64,000 nucleotides of DNA from an uncultured Kiloniellaceae bacterium. GTDB taxonomy: Bacteria; Pseudomonadota; Alphaproteobacteria; Kiloniellales; Kiloniellaceae. Where the stretch lies: NCBI GenBank assembly GCA_947493695.1, contig CANLSF010000001.1:1302001-1366000 (forward strand). Direction: 5' to 3'. The first letter of the stretch is position 1. Each line of letters opens with the position of its first letter. Made by a program: the position numbers and the translations under genes. The notes under the pieces were generated by a model. That model saw only the letters and a program-made list of their open reading frames with translations. It was not told the origin of the DNA and searched no databases. Of the stretch, positions 27,336-35,045 are shown piece by piece.

Positions 27336-29038
27336 GCGATTCCTCTCAAGCCGCGCCGATGGCGGTAAAGCAGTGCCGGTATTCCTATGGCCAGGCCGAA
27401 CGCGATCATTGGCAAGAGCGCCTGAAGTAAGGCAAAAACGCCCGCGACCCGGCGATTCGCGCCGGCCGCCAGGCTGACGGCTTCGGTGGTAAGAGTGACA
27501 TATCGTCCACCGCCTGCAAACAGGGTCGGGAGATACTGGGCAACGCTGACCGCGAATCCGATTGCCATGGCGTAGAGAATGGGCCTGAGCAGCATCGGCA
27601 ATTTCACCCGCCAGAAGACCCGGCCTGGGGAAGCGCCAAGGCACAGGGCGCTGCGGACATAGCGTTCGTCCAAATTACGGTATGAGTCCGATAGTGATAG
27701 AAACACGTATGGCAGAACGAAGAGCAGGTGCGTCCAGACCAGAGCCCACCAGGTCCCGTCCAGATTCAGGTGCACAGCCAGAACCTGAGTTCCGAAGAGG
27801 AAACCGATCTGCGGCACCAAGAGAGGTGCATAGAGCAGCCAGATACCACGTCCATTGCTCGATACACTTTGTCTGCGCTCATTCTCGAGGCAGGCAACGA
27901 CAAGTGTCGTTGCGATGGCCGCCGCCGCCAGCCCTATGGTCATGGTGTTCAAGCCGGCAGTCAGAATAGAGCTTCCCTGGCGCATCCAGCTTTCCAGTGA
28001 AACCACGCTTGGAAGCACATCGGGGTATCGCCAGCGTCTGGCGAAGGACCAGATGGCCATGCCCAGAATGCTCAGAGCTCCCAGTCCACAAACGCTTGAA
28101 GCTGCGAGGCCAAATACCGGTGCAAGCGCGCGGCCGCCGTATCCGCGCTGGCCGTCGGTCAGCCAAGACCGTGTGAGGCGGGCGATGATGATTTCGAGGA
28201 GTCTCCAACCTCCAATTGCTGCTGCGACGATGCCAAATTGCAGACTGGCACAGGCGGCTGCGACAAACCGCATGCTCAGATCCGGATCGTTGAACCAGCG
28301 TAAGACCAGCACGGCGAGCGGTGGCGGCGTTGTCGGGGCGAGAATCAGCGCCATGTCGACGACGGACAATGAGAAGGCGAGAACGGCGTATATAGGCAAA
28401 CGAATCTGGGGATAAATCGCCGGCAGGACGACTTTTATCCAGGCTGTCACAGGTCCGTATCCGAGCGAACGCGCAATGGCCAGACGGCGGTCCGCATGTG
28501 TCTGGTGCAGCGCCGCGAGGGTCATAAGGAAAAGGAACGGCATTTCCTTGATCACGAGCCCCAAAGTCAATGCGAAGCCGTAAGGGTCCTGCACGCTGGC
28601 AATATCCGGAGGGGTTGTCCAACCTGTTGCCCAGGGTGAGAAAAGCCGAACCAACCAGCCGCTTGGAGCGATCAAAAAGGCGAGGCCGATAGCGACCGCG
28701 ACGTGGGGGACGGCCAGCAGAGGCGCGATAAGGCGGCGTAGAGCCTGGAAGGATTTGCGCTCACTGCAGCATGCGACGAAGCCAATGACCAGGACCAGAG
28801 ACAGGAAGGTCGAGAGGATGCCGGAAGTCAGGGTCAGTCTGAGGGCTGAGCCCAAGCCGGGATAGGCGAAGAGTTCGCGCCAGCCGGCGAGGCTGAACTC
28901 ATGTCCTCCCAGCGCAGGAAAAATGCCAACCGCAGGCAGCCAGGTGCCGATCAGGCCGGCGACAATCGGCGCCAAAAACAGCAGCATCGTGAAACCAGGC
29001 GCGTACCGAAGAATTTCAATTCGCCGAAATCTGCTCAC
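27332..29038 (-). CDS. ABC importer permease, two fused permease units (YnjC-like)
   Basis: 568 residues with about 12 TM helices. Two BPD-type permease halves are fused in one chain, as in ThiP, FbpB and YnjC. EAA-type loops occur near residues 190-210 (RRLAIARSLGYGPVTAWIKVVLPAIYPQIRLP) and 470-500 (ERYVRSALCLGASPGRVFWRVKLPMLLRPIL). The start follows the binding-protein gene after about 88 bases. Its stop overlaps the ATPase start. The substrate is not evident from the permease. Confidence 0.88.
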   Translation of the reverse strand: MSRFRRIEILRYAPGFTMLLFLAPIVAGLIGTWLPAVGIFPALGGHEFSLAGWRELFAYPGLGSALRLTLTSGILSTFLSLVLVIGFVACCSERKSFQALRRLIAPLLAVPHVAVAIGLAFLIAPSGWLVRLFSPWATGWTTPPDIASVQDPYGFALTLGLVIKEMPFLFLMTLAALHQTHADRRLAIARSLGYGPVTAWIKVVLPAIYPQIRLPIYAVLAFSLSVVDMALILAPTTPPPLAVLVLRWFNDPDLSMRFVAAACASLQFGIVAAAIGGWRLLEIIIARLTRSWLTDGQRGYGGRALAPVFGLAASSVCGLGALSILGMAIWSFARRWRYPDVLPSVVSLESWMRQGSSILTAGLNTMTIGLAAAAIATTLVVACLENERRQSVSSNGRGIWLLYAPLLVPQIGFLFGTQVLAVHLNLDGTWWALVWTHLLFVLPYVFLSLSDSYRNLDERYVRSALCLGASPGRVFWRVKLPMLLRPILYAMAIGFAVSVAQYLPTLFAGGGRYVTLTTEAVSLAAGANRRVAGVFALLQALLPMIAFGLAIGIPALLYRHRRGLRGIA

Positions 29039-29126
29039 GCGCTTTCACCCGGATACAACAGAACTTGATGGGGCGTAGTCCCGAATATATCGCAATTTTG
29101 CTGATTCGTTGACTTGAACCGCCAGA

Positions 29127-30347
29127 TCAGCGGCTGTAACGCTCTTGCCATTCTGCCTCAATCCTGGTCATCCAGGCCGGATGCGGTTCCAGCAAGGTTG
29201 CGCCCAGTTCTTCGGGCGTAAGCGTGGCGGCGCCGCGCGGCAGATCATTGAAGCGTTGTTGGTCTGTTTTGGAGAGCTTCGACATCGCCAGAACGGTATC
29301 GTCGCCCCACACGGTTTCATTCTGCTTTTCGGCCTGGGCTTCCGGGCTCATCAGGAAGTCGGCAACCACCATGGCCGCGGCTTTGGCAGAGGCATTAAAG
29401 GGAATGGCAACAAAGTGCGTGTTGCCGATCGTTCCCTCTTCAAGCACGAAAACCCTTGCGGATCCCGGGAGCAGGTCGGTCGCGATCAGCGAAGAAGCTT
29501 CAGACGGATAAAACGAGATGTGGATATCGACCTCGCCGTCATCGAGCAGTTGCCGCTGTGCCGGGCCGTTTGCCGGGAAGAGCTCACCCTTGCGCCACAA
29601 GTGGGGGTGCAGGGCATCGAGGTAATCCCAAAGTGGCGCGGTCACTTCGGCGAAACGCTCTTCGCTCGTGAAGGGTTTTTGCAACTCGTCCCGGTCCTGG
29701 GCCAATTCAATCAGAACCTGCTTCAGGAAGGTCGAACCAATGAAGTCCGGCGGGGTCGGGTAGGTAAAGCGGCCTGGGTTGGCCTCCGCCCATTTCAGAA
29801 AGCCGGGAATGGAGCGCGGTGTCGTCTCGACACGTGCGCTGTCGTAAATGAAGTTGATCTTGGCCATGCCCCAGGGGGCTTCCAGGCCTTCGACCGGAAC
29901 GGTGAAGTCCACGCGTGTGCTCGGCTTATGCTCGACATCAACCCCTGCGAAATTGGGAAGCGTCTCACTGAAGGGACCATGCAACAGGCCGTTTTCCTTC
30001 ATGGCCGCGAAATTTTCACCGTTGATCCAGATGAGGTCGATCGAACCACCGTTTGTGCGACCAGCGGCTTTTTCGGCCAGAACCCGGGAAACCGCATCCG
30101 CTGTGTCCGAGAGTTTGACGTGGTTCAGGCTGATGCCGTATTCATCCCAGACGCGTTTTCCCACCCAGGCGATGTAGGCATTGATGCGTTCGTCGCCGCC
30201 CCAGGCGTTCCAGTAGACCTTTTGGCCTCGCGCCTCGGCCAGTGTGTCATCCCAGTTCTGGCTTTGAGCCTGACTCGCGCCGGCGGCGCCAAGCAGGCAA
30301 ACAATGCCGACAAAAATCTGACGAATTCCGGATTGAATACTGCTCAT
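29127..30347 (-). CDS. ABC importer substrate-binding protein (YnjB-like)
   Basis: About 406 residues from ATG 30347, which begins the signal peptide MSSIQSGIRQIFVGIVCLLGAAGASQAQS; the 26 extra residues of the track lack signal character. The mature protein is a type II periplasmic binding protein with VYWNAWGGDERINAYIAWVGKRVWDEYG at the start, GGSIDLIWINGENFAAMKENGLLHGP, APWGMAKINFIYDSARV, and a C-terminal EELGATLLEPHPAWMTRIEAEWQERY. This combination is typical of the YnjB/COG4134 family. The ligand is unknown for the family. It is the first gene of the importer operon. Confidence 0.88.
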   Translation of the reverse strand: MSSIQSGIRQIFVGIVCLLGAAGASQAQSQNWDDTLAEARGQKVYWNAWGGDERINAYIAWVGKRVWDEYGISLNHVKLSDTADAVSRVLAEKAAGRTNGGSIDLIWINGENFAAMKENGLLHGPFSETLPNFAGVDVEHKPSTRVDFTVPVEGLEAPWGMAKINFIYDSARVETTPRSIPGFLKWAEANPGRFTYPTPPDFIGSTFLKQVLIELAQDRDELQKPFTSEERFAEVTAPLWDYLDALHPHLWRKGELFPANGPAQRQLLDDGEVDIHISFYPSEASSLIATDLLPGSARVFVLEEGTIGNTHFVAIPFNASAKAAAMVVADFLMSPEAQAEKQNETVWGDDTVLAMSKLSKTDQQRFNDLPRGAATLTPEELGATLLEPHPAWMTRIEAEWQERYSR

Positions 30348-30575
30348 TATTGCTTCTTTTCTCTGGCTTCGGGGCGGATTCTCTGGCTTCAGAGTATGAG
30401 GCAACCTAGCTTGCGCGCCCGACAATGTCAGTAGTTAGAAATCTACACTCACGCGGCTTTTATCAAAGGTGTTCCGCTTGAATTTAGTATCTCAAGGCTG
30501 AGTACAGCCGCAGGTACGCCCTCGGTCCAGTGCCATTGCATCCAACCGGTCCTTCGCTTATACAAAAAGCCGGTC

Positions 30576-30649
30576 GCGGGCGTAGCTCAATGGTAGAGCA
30601 GAAGCTTCCCAAGCTTACGACGAGGGTTCGATTCCCTTCGCCCGCTCCA
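30576..30649 (+). tRNA. tRNA-Gly (anticodon CCC)
   Basis: The 74 bases fold as a cloverleaf: acceptor stem GCGGGCG/CGCCCGC, D arm GCTC-AATGGTA-GAGC, anticodon stem GAAGC/GCTTA with a terminal mismatch allowance and loop TTCCCAA giving anticodon CCC, T arm AGGG-TTCGATT-CCCT, discriminator T and encoded CCA. It reads GGG codons. No direct repeat of its 3' end that would mark an integrated element is seen within the next kilobases. Confidence 0.95.
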
Positions 30650-30678
30650 AGTTCCTGAGATCCTTCAGAATTTCTTGA

Positions 30679-32007
30679 ATGCAGCTGCCTGTTTGTCAGG
30701 TCTGTAGAGCGACGGGCGAGCCGCCATCTGATTGTATCAAATCGAGCAGGGTTCCCTTGATCTCTTTATCCGTTTCACCTTTAGCACGCATCTGGATCGT
30801 GCTTTTCAGCGCCCTGTTGTTCGGCGTTGCGCAATTCCAACGCTCGGCGGGCGGTATTATCTCGCCGCTACTCACTGAAGAGTTTGATCTGACGCCTACG
30901 GCTATCGGCGCAGTCATCGGTACCATGTTTATTGCGACGATGACCATGCAGGTGCCTGCGGGTATCGCACTGGACCGTTACGGCGTACGCAGGGTCGTGC
31001 CGCTTATGCTGGCGGTGTCCGGCTTGGGGAGTGTGCTTTTCTCCTTTGCGGAAGATCTCCAGTGGCTTCTGGTGGCGCGCATTCTTTTGGGGGTGGGATT
31101 CGCCTCAACGACCGCCGGCGCATACCTGCTCTTTACCCGCTGGTTCCCGCAAGACAGGTTCGCCACTCTGTCCGGGCTCATGGTCGCAATCGGTGGTATC
31201 GGTGGATTGATGGGAACCTATCCACTGGCTGAATCCATCGAGGTATTCGGCTGGCGGGCAAACTTCGTTGCCATGGGGCTTTTTATTCTGGTGGTTTCTT
31301 TGCTGGGGTTTGTGACCATCCGCGATGCACCACCGGATTATCAGGGGCTGACGACACGCGCCGGTTCGCTTAGGGATACGCTGCTTGGGTACAGGCAAAT
31401 ATTTGGCAAGCGGGATTTTTTCAAAATCCTGTCACTGGGGCTGGTCACCTTTGCGCCGATTACAGCAGTTGCCGGTCTTTGGGGTGGACCCTACTTTCAA
31501 GAGATCCATGGCCTGAGCCGAACCCAGGCCGGGATGATCCTATTTGCCCTCTTTTTGTCGACCAGTCTCGCAGGGCTGGTGGTCGGACCGTTGGATCGCC
31601 GTTTCGGTACCCGGAAGGGTGTTGTGCTCGTCTGTGCGTTTCTGTCGTTTTGCTGTTTCGCAACACTCGCATCCTGGCATCGGGTACCGTTCGAAGTTGC
31701 TGTCCTCTGTTTGGTTCTGATGACTTTCTTTCAGAGCTTTTACCTGCCATTGGCCGCTCATAACCGTTCGCTGTTCGAGGACCACCTTATTGGACGCGCC
31801 TCGACACTGCTTACACTGGTGTCGGTGGCGGGTATTCCTCTCCTGCAAAGCGGTTTTGGTGTCGTTCTGGACTTGAGCCTGCGCAACGGTCTGTCGGATG
31901 AGCAGGGCTATCGGCTGGGATTTGGCGCGATTTCTGTGGCCTTGCTGGTGGCGTCCGTGATCTACGCGACCGCGAAGGATATCAAGCCGCAAGATGCGCA
32001 CAAGTAA
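30679..32007 (+). CDS. Major facilitator superfamily transporter
   Basis: 442 residues as tracked, with 12 TM helices. The loop between TM2 and TM3 carries the MFS signature (GIALDRYGVRRVVPLM), and the sixth-to-seventh helix loop is the usual long cytosolic segment. The N-terminal 35 residues before WIVLFSALLFGVAQFQRSAGG are poorly convincing; a TTG at LISLSVSP with an AGGG site upstream may be the true start. The sequence FQRSAGGIISPLLTEEF resembles nitrate/organic anion type MFS members, but the substrate cannot be given. The gene begins 30 bases after the tRNA. Confidence 0.85.
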   Translation: MQLPVCQVCRATGEPPSDCIKSSRVPLISLSVSPLARIWIVLFSALLFGVAQFQRSAGGIISPLLTEEFDLTPTAIGAVIGTMFIATMTMQVPAGIALDRYGVRRVVPLMLAVSGLGSVLFSFAEDLQWLLVARILLGVGFASTTAGAYLLFTRWFPQDRFATLSGLMVAIGGIGGLMGTYPLAESIEVFGWRANFVAMGLFILVVSLLGFVTIRDAPPDYQGLTTRAGSLRDTLLGYRQIFGKRDFFKILSLGLVTFAPITAVAGLWGGPYFQEIHGLSRTQAGMILFALFLSTSLAGLVVGPLDRRFGTRKGVVLVCAFLSFCCFATLASWHRVPFEVAVLCLVLMTFFQSFYLPLAAHNRSLFEDHLIGRASTLLTLVSVAGIPLLQSGFGVVLDLSLRNGLSDEQGYRLGFGAISVALLVASVIYATAKDIKPQDAHK

Positions 32008-32221
32008 ACAAAGGCGTCTGTAAAGTTAGGCGCAATTATTCGTTTGGTAGAATTCCACCTCAATCCTAATTTTTACGGTGTGGCTCCAAGGTGTTTAATG
32101 GGTGTCAAATAAATGACATTCTGTGATATAAAAGAAGCAATGTAAAAAGCGATTGAATGTCACTTTACGAGCTCAAATATCCGATCCATAACGATGTTGT
32201 ATTGTTATGAAGGAGATTATG

Positions 32222-32389
32222 ATGTTTGAAGTGAAGCGTTTCGCACCCTTGTTCGCGGTACTTGCTCTTGGTGCCGCTGTGTCCGCTTGTGACGAAGTTG
32301 CCCGTGAGCAGCAAAGTGAAGCGCCGGCTCAGCTCGAGCAAGTGCCTGACAACCAGCAGTCTCAGGACCCAGCGGTTCCTACGGAATAA
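32222..32389 (+). CDS. Small predicted lipoprotein (55 residues)
   Basis: The ATG at 32222 has an AAGGAG site six bases upstream, better spaced than the earlier ATGs. MFEVKRFAPLFAVLALGAAVSACDEV is a lipoprotein signal with lipobox AVSAC. Only about 30 mature residues remain, rich in Gln, Glu and Pro (REQQSEAPAQLEQVPDNQQ). Short lipoproteins of this kind are found as entericidin-like or cell-envelope stress products; no family is assigned. Confidence 0.72.
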   Translation: MFEVKRFAPLFAVLALGAAVSACDEVAREQQSEAPAQLEQVPDNQQSQDPAVPTE

Positions 32390-32827
32390 GGGACTGAAGT
32401 TCAGGTTCTTCTGAGCCCACGCTCTTGAAGTTTCGGGACGTGCAACTCGAGTTTGTCCGGATCATAGATTGCTTCTTTGGGGGCAATTCAAGTCGGGATT
32501 AGAGTTGCCCTGGGTAATCTGCCCGCCTTGTGAATCCGCGCTATCTGTTCGAGTTGGGTTGGTTCGCATGTGTTGGCAGGACCGCTGAGAGGTTCTAACG
32601 CGGTTGAGTTAGACTCGTTGAGTTAGACCCAAACAGAAGTGACGGCGGCCCTTTGTGGGCCGCCGTCTTTTTGGTTTCTGCTGGCCAAAAGAGCCGAGGT
32701 AAAACCTTGACGCCTCTGGCGCAGAGGATAAGTCCGTTATTCTTCCCGCCGGTTTGCAGCCTCTACTGTAGCCGGCCCGTCAGGCCGGGTTACGCACAAG
32801 GCGCGCGGGTAAGGTGTGGCTTGCAGC
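32390..32827. other. Intergenic region with a 14-base tandem repeat and a terminator
   Basis: About 440 bases with no supported gene. GTTGAGTTAGACTC at 32603 is followed directly by GTTGAGTTAGACCC, a tandem repeat with one mismatch. The clear terminator at 32641 follows 12 bases later, about 250 bases after the lipoprotein stop, so a stable untranslated RNA or a long 3' region may be transcribed here. Confidence 0.5.
32641..32675 (+). terminator. Strong intrinsic terminator
   Basis: GACGGCGGCCC and GGGCCGCCGTC form a perfect 11-base stem with loop TTTGT, followed by TTTTTGGTTT on the plus strand. It is the cleanest terminator of the window and ends transcription from the small lipoprotein gene or from an unannotated RNA in front of it. 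Confidence 0.9.
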
Positions 32828-33151
32828 TTATGCAGCGTTGGCTGCAGATCTGCGATCGTTGTTTGCGGCCACGTTTGGCAACACATCCATAACATCCTGG
32901 ATGAACTGGCTGCGCGCAATTACGGACCATTCCGAATCATATGCACAGTACCAGCCGTGATCTTTTCCGAACGCGCAGAGGAGATATTCGTCATCCTGAT
33001 CCAGGATTGCGACGACAACCTCGCCGTTGTCGATTTCAACCGGAACACAGGATCCGGCGCGCTGGTCGTCGACCAAGGTATTGCCCGCTTCTACGAGCAC
33101 ATTGATGTCGGCCTTGGTAAACGCGAGATGTCCGATAGGCAGTATCGACAC
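32828..33151 (-). CDS. Hypothetical protein
   Basis: 107 residues from a GTG with a GAGG site about ten bases before it. The sequence has good coding character (VPVEIDNGEVVVAILDQDDEYLLCAFGKDHGWYCAYDSEWSVIARSQFIQDVMDVLPN in order), with no signal peptide or TM helix. The N-terminal half reads like a small all-beta domain and the C-terminal tail is Asn/Ala-rich. I do not recognise a family. It stands alone between a terminator and the anti-sigma/cupin gene. Confidence 0.6.
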   Translation of the reverse strand: MSILPIGHLAFTKADINVLVEAGNTLVDDQRAGSCVPVEIDNGEVVVAILDQDDEYLLCAFGKDHGWYCAYDSEWSVIARSQFIQDVMDVLPNVAANNDRRSAANAA

Positions 33152-33332
33152 GTATTTTCATCCTCAATTGCCGTTGTTCAGCTCTCACAGTCTCGCAGCA
33201 GTTTATGACCAAGACGTAAACAGGCTGACAGTTATATCCGGCACCAGTCTTGAGTGAATATGGTTAACGAATGCACCGGTCTAGTGGCAAACATTGCCAA
33301 AAGTCAAGTGCTTACATTCAATTGGGGGAAAG

Positions 33333-34463
33333 TCAGGCGGAGCCTTCGGGATCAGGGATCCGCTCCACGATATGACCGCGGATCAGGATCAGACTATCGC
33401 TTGCAGCCACGATCTCGGGGACGAAGCTTTTGGTGTCAAAAGCCTGAAAATCGCCGGGCTTGAGCGTTTCTTCTCCGATCGCAACCCGGCCCTCGATCAC
33501 ATAGACTTCTTCAATTCCACCTCTGCGTTGAGGTTGTATGCGACCACCGGGAATCATGCGAAGCAGGTAGCTCTGGCGATTGAAATTATCGTCACGGTTG
33601 AGCTGTTTTTTATAGACCCTGGGTGCGAGCGCTTCCCACTCACCGTCCTCGGCACGTATAAGCGGAGAGGAAGACTCCTTGATTATCTCGGAGGGCGGAT
33701 CTTGAGAGACTTCTTTTGGCGTTTCCTCAGGCGCGGCTGAGTTTTGACTGGTCTCATGATCCTGTTTCGCGAGAATGTTTTGCGCGGCTCTTAAAACGGC
33801 CTGCACCTTGCGTGCAGCCTGGTCCTTTGAGAGGCTTTCTGCCTCGATCGGTTCTTGGGTGTCTGCGTTCTTCGGCTGGGTAGCGCGCGCCTGCGTGTTG
33901 GTATCTTTATGGGGGCTTGGAACGTGCTCAGGACTCGTTTCGATGCTGCTCTCGCCCGCCAGCGCCAATGCCATGTTCTTGGGGTGTGACAGATTCTGGC
34001 GTGATGCAGTCGGTTTCGCCGCGGTCGTTCTGCGAGGTGCGCGTTGAGCCGCCTGTCCGCAACGGACCCGGCTCTCGAGGGTGGAGTCCAGCGATATCTG
34101 ATCCAGGGCCGCCTGAACTTCGCGCTGAGTCTGCAAGTCTAGAAGCGGATCGCTCGTTCCGGCGCCCAACCGCTTTCGAGTAGATTTGATCTCATCCCGC
34201 TTTTGACTGACGGTCGGGCTCGTTCCGGCTTTGACGGCAGTTCCTTTGGTTGAGATGCTACTCGGAATATCTGTTCTTCCGGGCTTGCCCGGATGCAGCA
34301 GCATGCCGCCGCGCTCCATACCGAATCGGCGCTCCCAGTCCTTCACCGCCGTGCGCAGGGCCGGATTCACACTCAGTTCGTTCTTGAATTGCAGCAGCAT
34401 GGCACGGCTGAGGGTTCCGAGCACAAACTCCGCTGCCAACATCTGTACTTCTTTGTGATCCAT
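33333..34463 (-). CDS. Anti-sigma-factor-like protein with C-terminal cupin domain
   Basis: About 376 residues from ATG 34463 (MDHKEVQM); the 48 extra residues of the track are unlikely. The N-terminus (LAAEFVLGTLSRAMLLQFKNELSVNPALRTAVKDWERRFG) matches the RskA/ChrR anti-sigma helical segment. A 220-residue low-complexity charged linker follows. The last 110 residues (EWEALAPRVYKKQLNRDDNFNRQSYLLRMIPGG to IRGHIVERIPDPEGSA) form a ChrR-like cupin, but the usual His metal ligands are replaced: the motif reads QPQRRGGIEEVYVIEG. No ECF sigma gene is adjacent. It probably regulates a sigma factor encoded elsewhere. Confidence 0.68.
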   Translation of the reverse strand: MDHKEVQMLAAEFVLGTLSRAMLLQFKNELSVNPALRTAVKDWERRFGMERGGMLLHPGKPGRTDIPSSISTKGTAVKAGTSPTVSQKRDEIKSTRKRLGAGTSDPLLDLQTQREVQAALDQISLDSTLESRVRCGQAAQRAPRRTTAAKPTASRQNLSHPKNMALALAGESSIETSPEHVPSPHKDTNTQARATQPKNADTQEPIEAESLSKDQAARKVQAVLRAAQNILAKQDHETSQNSAAPEETPKEVSQDPPSEIIKESSSPLIRAEDGEWEALAPRVYKKQLNRDDNFNRQSYLLRMIPGGRIQPQRRGGIEEVYVIEGRVAIGEETLKPGDFQAFDTKSFVPEIVAASDSLILIRGHIVERIPDPEGSA

Positions 34464-35045
34464 CGAACCCGAATCGAACCTTACGCGACTTAAAACGAAA
34501 ACCGCATGCAAGCTGTGGCACCCAAGACCCGGTAGGCGGGAAGAAGAAGCTGGTTTATGCGATAAAGCGCGCACACTAACCACTTCCCTGCGAAGGTTCC
34601 AGACCAAGCTTTACGATCATCACGGCGATCGAGGTCATGGTCTGTTAAATTGAAGCGGAGCTGGCAGTGAGACTTCGTTTTCTGGCAAGGCGTTAAGTGA
34701 TGGGTGACCATGATGAATCGCGTGTACGAGAAATCTTAACAAATGACACAGTGGCTCGCGGGACACGAGAGCTTGTGGCCGAATCGCAATCAGAGGCATC
34801 GCCGTTGCCGGAGTGTGGTACGCCGCGAATCGGCATCCCGGAGGAACTGAAAATAGGGATGATCGGCCTTCCGGTCCGCAACGAAACGGACGTTTGGTCA
34901 ACCGAAATTCTGGAGTCAAGGCAGGTCGTAAGGCATATAGGGGCTGATTGTTTATCTGTAGCACTTTAGCGTAGATGCTGATTCGCGCTTTTCACTGAAC
35001 CGGTGAAAAACGATCTGGCTCTACGAGACAAGCGGGAGCGTACGA
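34464..35045. other. Intergenic region upstream of pyc
   Basis: About 580 bases. A plus-strand ORF at 34700-34969 (about 89 residues, MGDHDESRVREILTND...) might encode a small protein, but it has no recognisable motif, no clear ribosome site and a competing ORF on the other strand, so it is not called. The final 70 bases contain an inverted repeat and the GGGAG ribosome site of pyc. Confidence 0.35.
34989..35009. promoter_or_regulatory. Inverted repeat TTTTCAC-N7-GTGAAAA upstream of pyc
   Basis: A perfect seven-base inverted repeat with a seven-base centre sits 37 bases before the pyc start codon. The symmetry suits a dimeric regulator such as a LacI- or GntR-type protein; it could equally be a hairpin in the 5' leader. 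Confidence 0.35.

Noticed and set aside
29145-30434. 429-residue plus-strand ORF antisense to the YnjB-like gene
   Set aside because: The minus strand encodes a clear periplasmic binding protein with a signal peptide; the plus-strand translation shows no family motif.
30348-30575. Thiamine (TPP) riboswitch upstream of the YnjBCD-like importer
   Set aside because: The conserved CTGAGA and distal TPP motifs were not found on the minus strand upstream of the binding-protein gene.
30576-32007. Island integration at tRNA-Gly(CCC)
   Set aside because: No integrase follows the tRNA and no repeat of its 3' end was found; the next gene is an MFS transporter.
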